A stretch of 57,096 nt of DNA from JBJXFE01 sp046153875 (GTDB lineage: Bacteria > Planctomycetota > Phycisphaerae > Phycisphaerales > UBA1924), in assembly GCA_046153875.1 (NCBI GenBank), contig JBJXFE010000033.1, forward strand, positions 1 through 57,096, given 5' to 3'. The number at the start of each line of letters is the position of its first letter. The stretch's first letter is position 1. Below are positions 49,688-57,022 of the stretch, one piece after another. The translations under genes and the position numbers were made by a program. The notes under the pieces are model-generated. The model was not told the DNA's origin. It searched no databases and was given only the letters and a program-made list of their open reading frames with translations.

Positions 49688-50773
49688 GTGAACTTCGACC
49701 TGCTCAAGCGTCTGTGCGAGACCCCCGGCGTGCCCGGCCGCGAGGAGCGCGTCCGCGACCTCATCAAGGGCGAGGTCAAGGGCCTCTTCGACGAGGTCAC
49801 CACCGACCCGATGGGGTCGCTCATCTGCCGGCGCGGGCCGCGCACGGGCAAGAAACTGAAGAAGGTCGGCAAGGGCTCCCGGGCCGACGGCGGGCCGACC
49901 CGCGTGATGGTCCTGTGCCACATGGACGAGATCGGGTTCTACGTCTCCCACGTGGACGCCAAGGGCTGGATCTGGCTCAGCCCCGCGGGCGGGTTCGACG
50001 CGAGGAACCTGTTCAGCCGACGGGTGCTGGTGTGCGCCAAGGACGGGGACCTGCCGGGCGTGATGAACCCCGGGGGGAGGCCGATCCACATCTCAACCCC
50101 CGAGGAACGCACGAAGGTGCCCGAAGTCAAGACGTTCTACGTGGACGTTGGCTTGACGCCGGACAAGGTGAAGAAGTCCGTGCAGATCGGCGACTATGTC
50201 GTGATGCACGAGCCGTGCATCCGCATCGGCACGAAGGTCGTCTCCAAGGCCCTGGACAACCGCGTCGCGTGCTGGCTCGGCGTGGAGTCCATCCGCCAGC
50301 TCGACCGCGAGGGCGCGGGGCACGCCTGCGAGGTCTACACCGTCTTCACGACGCAGGAGGAGGTCGGCCTCCGCGGGGCGCGCACGGCCGCCTATGCCGT
50401 CAAGCCCGACATCGGCCTGGGCCTGGACGTCACGCTCGCCTGCGACACGCCGGGCGTGCCGGAGGAGGAGTCCGTCACAACGCACGGCAAGGGCTTCGGG
50501 CTGCACATCAAGGACTCGTCGTTCATCGCGGACAAGTCGCTCGTGGACGAGATCGAGGCCGTGGCGAAGAAGAACAAGATCGCGTACCAGCGGACGATCC
50601 TCGCCGCGGGCGGGCAGGACGGGGCGGCCGCGCAGCAGGCGGCGGCGGGCGCGCGGGCGGTCGGGATCGTCGTCGGCACGCGGTACATCCACACCGTGAC
50701 GGAGATGATCGACACGCGGGACATCGAGGCGGCGCGGGACGTGATCGCGGCGTATCTGCCGACCGTCGCGTAG
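49688..50773 (+). CDS. M42-family metallo-aminopeptidase
   Basis: 361 residues from a GTG with GGAGG at seven bases. The metal ligands are all present: His in MVLCHMDEIGFYV, the bridging Asp in KALDNRVA, the general-base Glu and ligand Glu in TTQEEVGLRGAR, Asp in GLGLDVTLA and the last His in GTRYIHT. The glutamyl/general aminopeptidase family (FrvX/PepA/TET type) forms large dodecamers that trim peptides. A basic insert (TGKKLKKVGKGSRADGG, ~55-75) lies before the first ligand. Confidence 0.93.
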   Translation: MNFDLLKRLCETPGVPGREERVRDLIKGEVKGLFDEVTTDPMGSLICRRGPRTGKKLKKVGKGSRADGGPTRVMVLCHMDEIGFYVSHVDAKGWIWLSPAGGFDARNLFSRRVLVCAKDGDLPGVMNPGGRPIHISTPEERTKVPEVKTFYVDVGLTPDKVKKSVQIGDYVVMHEPCIRIGTKVVSKALDNRVACWLGVESIRQLDREGAGHACEVYTVFTTQEEVGLRGARTAAYAVKPDIGLGLDVTLACDTPGVPEEESVTTHGKGFGLHIKDSSFIADKSLVDEIEAVAKKNKIAYQRTILAAGGQDGAAAQQAAAGARAVGIVVGTRYIHTVTEMIDTRDIEAARDVIAAYLPTVA

Positions 50774-50798
50774 CGGGCGACGTGGCGTGGGTCCGGTG

Positions 50799-50819
50799 GC
50801 ACGGGCGGCCCGCCCGTGC
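50799..50819. repeat. Short palindrome between M42 and argG genes
   Basis: GCACGGGC-GGCCC-GCCCGTGC forms a hairpin directly after GTG (GTGGCACGGG edge), as in the palindromes at 1187 and 2114. It lies 38 bp before the argG start and may act in termination or mRNA processing. Confidence 0.55.
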
Positions 50820-50856
50820 GGCGTGCATCGCACGTCTTCCCGTGCAACAATCCGCC

Positions 50857-52068
50857 ATGCCCACCCCCCTCAAGCGGATCGCTCTCGCGTATTCCGGCGG
50901 CCTCGACACCTCCTGCATCGTCCCCTGGCTCCGGGAGAACCTCCCGGGCGCGGAGGTCGTCTGCGTCGTGGGCGACGTGGGGCAGGGCTCGGACGAGCTG
51001 GCGGGCGTGGAGCGCAAGGCGAAGGACTCGGGCGCGGCCGAGTGTCACGTGGTGGACCTCAAGGCCGAGTTCGTGGACGAGTTCGTGATGCCGACGATGA
51101 TCGCGGGCGCGATCTACGAGGGCCGCTACCTGCTGGGCACGGCGATCGCCCGCCCGGTGCTGGCCCGCGGGCAGGTGAACGTCGCGAAGAAGACCGGCTG
51201 CACGGCCCTGGCCCACGGCTGCACGGGCAAGGGGAACGACCAGGTCCGCTTCGAATCGGCGTACGCCGCGCTGGCCCCCGAGATGGAGATCATCGCCCCG
51301 TGGCGGATGGACGCGTGGAAGCTCTCGGGCCGCCTGGCGATGCTCGACTACCTCAAGCAGCGGAACATCCCGACGACGGCGAGCGCCACCAAGATCTACT
51401 CGCGCGACCGCAACCTCTGGCACATCTCCCACGAGGGGGGCACCATCGAAGACCCGGCGAACGCCCCGCCCGAGGATGCCTGGATGCTCACCGCTGATCC
51501 GCGGACAGCGCCGGACAAGCCGGAGGAGGTCATCGTCGGCTTTAAACATGGGCGCCCCGTGTCGTTCAACGGCGCCGAGTTCAAGACGTGGCAGATCGTC
51601 GAGAAGCTCAACGCGGTCGCGGGGGCGCACGGCGTGGGCCGCGTGGACCTGGTGGAGAACCGGCGCGTCGGCATGAAATCCCGCGGCCTCTACGAGACCC
51701 CCGGCGGGACGGTGATCGTCGAGGCGCTGCGGGCCCTGGAAGAGCTCGTCCTCGACCGTGAGACGCGGCACTACCGCGAGCACCTGGGGTTGACGTTCGC
51801 GGAGCTCGTCTATGACGGCCGCTGGTTCACGCCCTTACGCGAGGCGCTGTGGGCGGCGGCCCAGAAGATGGCCGAGCCGCTGAACGGGCAGGTGACGGTG
51901 CGGCTGTTCAAGGGCGTGGCGACGGCGGTGCAGCGTCGGAGCCCGAACTCGCTGTACGCGGAGAAGATGGTGAGTTTCGAGGGTGAGGAGGTGTACAGCC
52001 AGAAGGACGCGGGTGGGTTTATCAGGTTGTTGAGCTTGCCGGAGCGGATCAGGGCCCTGAAGAAGTAG
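50857..52068 (+). CDS. argG: Argininosuccinate synthase
   Basis: 403 residues, the normal family length. The N-type ATP pyrophosphatase motif is in LAYSGGLDTSCIVPWL, and the conserved stretches ALAHGCTGKGNDQVRFE, LWHISHEGGTIEDP and GVGRVDLVENRRVGMKSRGL are all intact. It joins citrulline and aspartate with ATP in arginine synthesis. The ATG at 50857 opens right before the ATP motif; an upstream open frame has no start signals. No other arginine gene is nearby. Confidence 0.97.
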   Translation: MPTPLKRIALAYSGGLDTSCIVPWLRENLPGAEVVCVVGDVGQGSDELAGVERKAKDSGAAECHVVDLKAEFVDEFVMPTMIAGAIYEGRYLLGTAIARPVLARGQVNVAKKTGCTALAHGCTGKGNDQVRFESAYAALAPEMEIIAPWRMDAWKLSGRLAMLDYLKQRNIPTTASATKIYSRDRNLWHISHEGGTIEDPANAPPEDAWMLTADPRTAPDKPEEVIVGFKHGRPVSFNGAEFKTWQIVEKLNAVAGAHGVGRVDLVENRRVGMKSRGLYETPGGTVIVEALRALEELVLDRETRHYREHLGLTFAELVYDGRWFTPLREALWAAAQKMAEPLNGQVTVRLFKGVATAVQRRSPNSLYAEKMVSFEGEEVYSQKDAGGFIRLLSLPERIRALKK

Positions 52069-52077
52069 AGGGAGCCC

Positions 52078-52120
52078 GGAGTACGCAGAGGTCGCGGAGA
52101 TCACGCAGAGTTCGCGGAGG
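52078..52120 (+). repeat. 43-bp inverted repeat, left copy
   Basis: It begins GGAGTACGCAGAG and ends CGGAGG. Its reverse complement matches 54346-54388 at 39 of 43 positions by my alignment. The two copies enclose the winged-helix/PLD gene pair. Confidence 0.6.
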
Positions 52121-52203
52121 GAGGCATTTAAACACAGAGATCACAGAGACCACGGAGGGGGGATGGGGGCGGGTGACGCGAAGTTCGCGAAGAGTGCGAA
52201 GGG

Positions 52204-52238
52204 TGCCACCGCTCGCCGGTCCGCCGGCGCAGCGGTGG
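52204..52238. repeat. 35-bp palindromic element, copy 2
   Basis: The inverted counterpart of 41484-41518 (33/35 by my alignment), with TGCCACCGCTCGCCGG on the left and CAGCGGTGG on the right. Confidence 0.6.
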
Positions 52239-52602
52239 GAGGCGTGGAAGCACGCGGGGTATCAGCGGACTCGGTCAGCCTGTACAATTACTCCGCCGCC
52301 GTGGCGTGCCGGAGCGGGCGAGCCAGAGACGCACGGATCGGCCGCGACCTGATCGAGTCCCGCGCAGGTGCGGCACGGCGGACGGAAGTGTGCTTTCTCG
52401 GCGTGCCGCTGGCTTCGCCGTTTCGGCGAAGCCCGTGGATGGCCCATCAACTGCGGCATGTTCGCCCAACCACGGGCGGCCCGAAGCGGGCTGCCCGTGG
52501 CACGAAACAGCGCCACCCGCCTGCCCGCATGAACCTGTGCCACCCGCCGAACCTAGACCACACGATAGCGGACACCTATCCTTCGAATTGAAGGAGTACT
52601 GT

Positions 52603-53154
52603 GTGTCAGACTCGGAATACAAAGTATCAATCAAGGGCGCCGAGTTGTCGTTTGAGCAGACGGTGTCGATAGACCTAGCCAAGCGGATCGTCGCGATGGC
52701 GGCCTCAGGGGGTGCCGCGTCGTTCGCGGGAGGCGACAAAGGCGGACACGGCCAGCAGGCGCAGTCGCATCAATCTCAGGCGGGCACGGAGGATGCTCCA
52801 GCTCTTTCCGAGTACGTCGCTGCTTGCGAGGCGAAACGGAACATCGAGTACATCACGGCAATCGGCGAGTTCATGCGGAAGCACCGTGGGAAGACGACGT
52901 TCACCGAGCAAGACTTGGAGACGGGCTTCGAAGACGCCGCCAAGGGCGTTCCACAAAACCTATCGCGCGACATCACGTGGGCGAAGAAGGCAAGTTGGAT
53001 CGCCCCGAAGACGGGCGCAGACGGCCAGTACTACGTCACCGTGACAGGAAGGGAGGCCATCGCCGACAAGTTCAGCCTGGCGACGAGGGCCAAGTCCAAG
53101 GCTAGCGCCGGCGGGCGCAAGAAGAAAAAGAAGGTCACCCCAAAGGGCCCCTGA
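52603..53154 (+). CDS. Winged-helix-like protein of a two-gene accessory module
   Basis: 183 residues from a GTG with AAGGAG at six bases. The N-terminal ~35 residues (YKVSIKGAELSFEQTVSIDL) form a small strand-strand-helix motif. A Gly/Gln/His linker follows, then a helical/winged-helix region (~75-160; EYITAIGEFMRKHRGKTTFT, AAKGVPQNLSRDITWAKKAS, QYYVTVTGREAIADKF). A very basic tail (GGRKKKKKVTPKGP) suits nucleic-acid binding. Base composition is less GC-rich than the core genes. The next gene begins 26 bp later on the same strand. No named family is recognised. Confidence 0.65.
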   Translation: MSDSEYKVSIKGAELSFEQTVSIDLAKRIVAMAASGGAASFAGGDKGGHGQQAQSHQSQAGTEDAPALSEYVAACEAKRNIEYITAIGEFMRKHRGKTTFTEQDLETGFEDAAKGVPQNLSRDITWAKKASWIAPKTGADGQYYVTVTGREAIADKFSLATRAKSKASAGGRKKKKKVTPKGP

Positions 53155-53180
53155 GTGCGCGCCTAGCGCATGAGCACTGA

Positions 53181-53873
53181 ATGGACCCGACCACCTACCC
53201 GGATCGAGTCGATCAAGCGCTTTGCGGGTTGATCCTTGCGGCAGGCGACCCTGTCGAAGCCCGGGCCGCGGCAGTGGTTTCCAAGCATCTTCTCGAGAAA
53301 CACGGGATCCATATTCACTGGCGAACAATCGAGACCGAGTTCCGCAAAGCCAAGAATCTGGTAAAGGCGTCCAAACGAGACGGACAGTGGGTCTTTGCGC
53401 CGCTCAAGGCGTGCCTTGAGCACCTGAATGGCGCGGCGAGCGACATTCTGCTCGTCGACCCTTCAAAGGCAGTAGCGGCCACTGCCACGCTGCACGACAC
53501 CTTGGCCGCACTCTCTGGAACGATCCGAGTATGCGACCCGTATCTCGATGCTCAGACACTGCATCACCTTGATGCGGTGCCGACGCAGTCCACCATCCGG
53601 CTCCTGACTTACAACATCACGGACAGTGGAACCACCCGCAGCTTGGTTCAGGCGTTCGCCTCGAAGGGCGTCACACTTGAGGTTCGACGGGCCCACGCCA
53701 ATGTCATGCACGACCGCTATGTGATCGCGGGGCAGGGAGTCCTGATCCTCGGCACGAGCCTCAACGGCTTCGGAAAGAAGCAGTGCTTCGTGGTTCGCGC
53801 CGGGCAATCCATCGCAGGCTCGCTCACTAAGACATTTGACGACCTGTGGGCAAAGGCCACGAGCTGGCCGTAA
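53181..53873 (+). CDS. PLD-like (phospholipase D superfamily) protein of the two-gene module
   Basis: 230 residues. Residues ~1-75 look like a second winged helix (VSKHLLEKHGIHIHWRTIET, FRKAKNLVKASKRDGQWVFA). Residues ~110-225 resemble a half-size PLD nuclease domain: GTIRVCDPYLDAQTLHHL, then NVMHDRYVIAGQGVLILGTS with an HDR in place of HxK and a SLNGFGKKQ loop. Only one motif copy is present, so it would act as a dimer, as bacterial PLD nucleases do. Similar short PLD-like proteins occur beside defence genes. Its neighbour is the basic winged-helix protein; together they suggest a DNA-sensing or DNA-cutting pair, which is an inference. Confidence 0.65.
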   Translation: MDPTTYPDRVDQALCGLILAAGDPVEARAAAVVSKHLLEKHGIHIHWRTIETEFRKAKNLVKASKRDGQWVFAPLKACLEHLNGAASDILLVDPSKAVAATATLHDTLAALSGTIRVCDPYLDAQTLHHLDAVPTQSTIRLLTYNITDSGTTRSLVQAFASKGVTLEVRRAHANVMHDRYVIAGQGVLILGTSLNGFGKKQCFVVRAGQSIAGSLTKTFDDLWAKATSWP

Positions 53874-54071
53874 AAAGGCCGTGAAGGAGCTTCCGCCGCC
53901 GGTCCGCCACGGCGCGGGCGGTTGGATGGCTGGGGCGATTTCGGTCCGGGTTCCGCCGCCCGCTTGGGCGGAAGGGCCGACAGGAATTTTATCGGTCGAT
54001 CGTGGACGGCGGTCCCCCGTGGGGTGGCTCGGTGCTGCGCCAGAGCGCCGCGTCCCCGCGGCGTTATGCTC

Positions 54072-54218
54072 CGGCCACGCGGCGCTCCCCTGCGGCCATG
54101 AAATGCTGCGTTCCGGCCACGCGGCGCTTCGCTCCGGCCATGAAACGCTCTTCTCCGGCCATGCGGCGCTCCTCTCCGGCCATGAAATGCTCCGCTCCGG
54201 GCACGCGCCGGAGCGCTC
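54072..54218. repeat. 21-bp tandem repeat (minisatellite), about seven units
   Basis: Units of 21 bp start at 54072, 54093, 54114, 54135, 54156, 54177 and 54198, all beginning CGG(C/G)CA. They alternate between an ACGCGGCGC type and an ATGAAATGC type, giving a 42-bp higher-order period. The last unit is diverged. No spacer structure typical of CRISPR is present. Confidence 0.7.
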
Positions 54219-54345
54219 CATGCCCTTATCCGGACTCGATCGGACCACGAACCAGCGTTTTCGACGCCGAGAACGGGGATCGGACCTTCACCGCGCACGT
54301 CCGCACCCCCGCCCCCCGCCCCCCGCCCGTCCCCTTTCCCGCCTT

Positions 54346-54388
54346 CCTCTGTGACCTCTGCGTGATCTCCGCGATCTCTGCGTACTCC
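54346..54388 (-). repeat. 43-bp inverted repeat, right copy
   Basis: CCTCTGTGACCTCTGCGTG... to CGTACTCC; its reverse complement matches 52078-52120 with four differences. It closes the interval that holds the winged-helix/PLD pair. Confidence 0.6.
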
Positions 54389-54524
54389 TCGTTCGCCTTC
54401 ACGCCAAGAAACTTGTGCCGTTTATCCGGGTTGTGCTCAAGACGCGGCCCACCCGCGCCGACCAAACAACGCACGCCCATCGGCCGCGCGTTGCGGTGAG
54501 GGGGGCGCGTCGAAAGGAAGACCG

Positions 54525-55232
54525 ATGGCAACCTATCCCGTCACGCCCCGCTCCGAGTTCCTCCAGTGGTGCCAGGCCCACGCGCCGGTCTGGGCCGTCA
54601 ACGCCATGGAAATCGGGCTCACCGCGCCCCAGACCACCGCCTACACCGCCGCCGTCACCGGCGCCGCCGCAGCGCTCCTCGCGCAGAACCAGGCCCAGGA
54701 AGCCGCCAAGGCCGCGACGCTCGGCGCCGCCACCGCGTTCGAGAACCTCCGAGACCTCACCAGCACCAACGTCGCCGCCATCCGCACCTACGCCGAGGCC
54801 CAGGCCGACCCCAACACCGTCTATCAGACGGCGATGATCCCCGCGCCCGCGACCCCGACGCCCGTCGCGCCGCCCGCCAAGCCCTCGGACCTGACCGTGA
54901 CACTCAACACGAGCAGCGGCGCGCCGACGCTCCGCTGGAAGGCGAGCAATCCCGCCGGGTCCAGCGGCACGTCGTACATCGTGCGGCGGCGGCTGCCGGG
55001 GGAAGGGGCTTTCACGTTCATCGGCGTCAGCGGCAAGAAAGAGATCGTCGACGCGACCATGCCCGCCGGGCCGGACTGGGTCGAGTACACCGTGCAGGGG
55101 CAGCGGAGCGATTCCTCCGGGCCGCTCAGCGAGATCTTCACCGTGAAGTTCGGCGTCGGCGGCGACGGGCAGGTGCAGGCGTTTGTCACGACGGAGGCGG
55201 AGGGGCAGCAGCTGCCGAAGCTCGCGGCGTAA
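54525..55232 (+). CDS. Fibronectin type III domain protein (hypothetical)
   Basis: 235 residues from an ATG with AAGGAAG upstream. The N-terminal ~100 residues are helical and Ala-rich (YTAAVTGAAAALLAQNQAQE) with a conserved-looking opening (PRSEFLQWCQAHAPVWAVNA). A Pro linker leads to a single FnIII domain (~120-210; SYIVRRRLPGEGAFTFIGVS, WVEYTVQGQRSDSSGPLSEI). No signal peptide is seen. This arrangement is frequent in planctomycete genomes, often in several copies, with unknown role. Confidence 0.75.
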   Translation: MATYPVTPRSEFLQWCQAHAPVWAVNAMEIGLTAPQTTAYTAAVTGAAAALLAQNQAQEAAKAATLGAATAFENLRDLTSTNVAAIRTYAEAQADPNTVYQTAMIPAPATPTPVAPPAKPSDLTVTLNTSSGAPTLRWKASNPAGSSGTSYIVRRRLPGEGAFTFIGVSGKKEIVDATMPAGPDWVEYTVQGQRSDSSGPLSEIFTVKFGVGGDGQVQAFVTTEAEGQQLPKLAA

Positions 55233-55262
55233 AGAAAGCTCAAATCTCAAGGTAATTATCCC

Positions 55263-55290
55263 TTGACTGTAGAGATTGGCGGGATACACT
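55263..55290 (+). promoter_or_regulatory. Promoter of the IS1595-type transposase gene
   Basis: TTGACT (55263-55268) and TACACT (55285-55290) are 16 bp apart, about 25 bp before the transposase ATG. A CAAGG...CCTTG dyad overlaps the -35 side (55248-55265). Confidence 0.55.
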
Positions 55291-55314
55291 TGGGGCGTAG
55301 ATCGGAGTCGCCCC

Positions 55315-56247
55315 ATGCCGAAGGTCAACCGAAACGCCCCCAAACGAGCCGAATCCTCGGAATCCGAATACTCCCTCATGGAGTTCATGCGGGAGTTCCC
55401 GGATGACGCCGCGTGCCTTGAGTGGCTTTGGCGCAACCGCCTGTCCCCGGACGGCGAGCACGCCCATTGCCCGAAATGTGACGCGCTCCGCAAGTTCACC
55501 CGGTACTCGACTTCCCAGCGTCGGCAGTCGTGGACTTGCACGGCGTGCGGACACCACGCGCACCCGACGGCCGGGACCATCTTTGAGAAGTCGGCTACGT
55601 CGCTTCAACTCTGGTTCTACGCGATGTACCTGATGACTAGCACTCGTTGCGGAATCTCCGCGAAGCAGTTGGAGCGCGAGTTGGGCGTGACGTACAAGAC
55701 GGCTTGGCGCATTGCGAACCAGATTCGCACTCAACTGATGCAGCCCGATGACGTTCCGCTGTCCGGCGCTGTTGAAGCCGATGAGACGTACATTGGTGGC
55801 CGTCGTCGCGGGACGCCGCGTGGACGCCCCGGGCGCGGATCGCACAAGACGGCGGTATTCGGGATGGTCCAGCGCGGCGGAAATGTCGTGGCGCGTACCG
55901 TGCCGAACGTCCGCAAGGCCACGCTCATGCCGAACATGGTCGAGCGAGTCCTGCCGGGGTCCACGGTCTACACCGACGAGTTGAAGTCCTACGACGGGGT
56001 CGGGAACCACGGCTACCAGCATCGGCGGGTTCACCACTCGGCGAAGGTCTACGTCTCCGGGGACGCGCACACGAACACCATTGAGGGGTTCTGGTCCCTC
56101 GTGAAGCGCGGGATCGGAGGCGTCTACCACTCGGTGTCCGCTAAGCACTTGCAGTCCTATCTGAGCGAGTACGCTTGGCGCTACAACCGTCGCCACGAGG
56201 GGGCGCAGAAGTTTTCAGACCTGCTTGCGGCGGCTGTGGCCCGGTGA
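55315..56247 (+). CDS. IS1595-family transposase
   Basis: 310 residues. An N-terminal zinc ribbon (CPKCDALRKF ... WTCTACGHHAHPTAGTIFEK) is followed by a DDE-type domain with VEADETYIGG (first Asp), STVYTDELKSY (second Asp) and HTNTIEGFWSLVKRG (third position, Asn-Glu region typical of ISXO2-like enzymes). Length and order are normal and the frame is intact, so the element may be active. I could not find matching terminal inverted repeats or a target duplication around it, so the ends of the insertion sequence are not set. Confidence 0.9.
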   Translation: MPKVNRNAPKRAESSESEYSLMEFMREFPDDAACLEWLWRNRLSPDGEHAHCPKCDALRKFTRYSTSQRRQSWTCTACGHHAHPTAGTIFEKSATSLQLWFYAMYLMTSTRCGISAKQLERELGVTYKTAWRIANQIRTQLMQPDDVPLSGAVEADETYIGGRRRGTPRGRPGRGSHKTAVFGMVQRGGNVVARTVPNVRKATLMPNMVERVLPGSTVYTDELKSYDGVGNHGYQHRRVHHSAKVYVSGDAHTNTIEGFWSLVKRGIGGVYHSVSAKHLQSYLSEYAWRYNRRHEGAQKFSDLLAAAVAR

Positions 56248-56355
56248 CTTCGGCTTGGGCTTGGGGGCCACCTTCGCCAGATTGCGGAGGAAGTCCCCCC
56301 GCTTCGGAACCGGGATTTCGTGGCCTTTTCGTGTGCGCTGGGTCTTTTCCGCCAT
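56215..56355 (-). CDS. Small basic protein convergent with the transposase
   Basis: 46 residues from an ATG at 56355 with GGAG nine bases upstream. The sequence is short and very basic (MAEKTQRTRKGHEIPVPKRG, then KPKPKSPGHSRRKQV). The KGHEIPVPKRxDF pattern recalls small hypothetical proteins found with mobile elements, which supports it as a real gene although it is short. Its 3' end overlaps the transposase gene by 33 bp. Confidence 0.55.
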   Translation of the reverse strand: MAEKTQRTRKGHEIPVPKRGDFLRNLAKVAPKPKPKSPGHSRRKQV

Positions 56356-56371
56356 TGGTGGGGGCTCCGGA

Positions 56372-57013
56372 ATGCTTACAGGATACGTCCTCAAGTTCTA
56401 CCGGGCGATACATCATCTGGACGATCTGCGCACACAGACCGCCGCGTGGTTCAACAGCGACCGCTGCACCATCATCCGAGAGCCCGATCCGGATGGAGCG
56501 TATCAGTACCGTGTCCGCGTTGTCCTGAAAGAGTCGCTCCCGGCGGAGCCGTTCGCTCTTATCATCGGCGACGCCTTTTACAGTCTCCGATCGTGCCTCG
56601 ACAACTTTGCGTTCGTCTTGAACGGTGGGACCGCTGCCGCACAGCAGATGGCGAATAAATCCGAGTTCCCCATCTTCGGGAACGAGAATAGAGCGGGCGA
56701 TCCTGTGGATGGGGCGATCGTTCACAAACAGCCTATCAGAGCCAAAATTTGCGGCATGACACAAGCAGCACAAGCAGCCATAAAGAGTTTGCAGCCGTAC
56801 ATGCGAGGCAATAGGTATCGGGACGACCCGCTGTGGATCTTGCACAGCTTGTGTAACATCGACAAACACAGGTCGGTCCACCTTGTTGCGTCTTTTATGG
56901 GCGGCCTTGTCCTCAAGTTTCCCGGGCTGCACCGGTTTAAGACTTATGGTGGACCGCTGAAAGACGAGACAGTAGAGCCTATCCCGAAACCGTTGTCGAG
57001 CTGGCGCGTATGA
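56372..57013 (+). CDS. Hypothetical protein, probably truncated at its C-terminus
   Basis: 213 residues from an ATG at 56372 (the gene's longer upstream frame overlaps the transposase and has no start signals). It belongs to a family of uncharacterised soluble proteins with IIGDAFYSLRSCLDNFAFVL, FPIF, and ILHSLCNIDKHRSVHLVASF blocks. The IDKHR part is the best-known signature, but no function is established. Family members are usually longer, and the frame ends ten bases before a new ATG that starts a transposase-like gene. An insertion may therefore have cut it. Base composition is lower in GC than the core genes. Confidence 0.65.
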   Translation: MLTGYVLKFYRAIHHLDDLRTQTAAWFNSDRCTIIREPDPDGAYQYRVRVVLKESLPAEPFALIIGDAFYSLRSCLDNFAFVLNGGTAAAQQMANKSEFPIFGNENRAGDPVDGAIVHKQPIRAKICGMTQAAQAAIKSLQPYMRGNRYRDDPLWILHSLCNIDKHRSVHLVASFMGGLVLKFPGLHRFKTYGGPLKDETVEPIPKPLSSWRV

Positions 57014-57022
57014 CTCTGCACG

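Larger units (their letters stand above)
52069..52602. other. Intergenic region with several repeat families
   Basis: No gene is seen in 530 bp. In order: a 43-bp GCAGAG/GCGGAG unit (52078-52120) inverted at 54346-54388; a related CACAGAGA-type run (52131-52158); the 35-bp palindrome (52204-52238); a hairpin GGCTTCGCCG-TTT-CGGCGAAGCC (52411-52433); and CCACGGGC...GCCCGTGG (52470-52500). The promoter of the gene at 52603 should lie in the last 100 bp, but I cannot place it. Confidence 0.6.
53874..54524. other. Intergenic region with tandem minisatellite
   Basis: 650 bp without a gene I can support. It contains the 21-bp tandem array (54072-54218) and the right copy of the 43-bp inverted repeat (54346-54388). 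Long open frames on both strands across the array come from its period being a multiple of three. Confidence 0.6.

Noticed and set aside
52163..52591. Plus-strand gene in the 52.1-52.6 kb gap
   Set aside because: The frame is built from repeat and palindrome sequence, has no ribosome site and resembles no family.
54072..54218. CRISPR array
   Set aside because: Units are contiguous with no spacers, period is 21 bp, and no cas genes are nearby.
53463..54248. Coding gene with heptad repeats across the minisatellite
   Set aside because: The open frame exists on both strands because the period is divisible by three. There is no ribosome site and it runs antisense to the end of the PLD-like gene.
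55233..56371. Defined ends of the IS1595 element
   Set aside because: I looked for inverted terminal repeats and an 8-bp target duplication on both sides and could not find a convincing pair.
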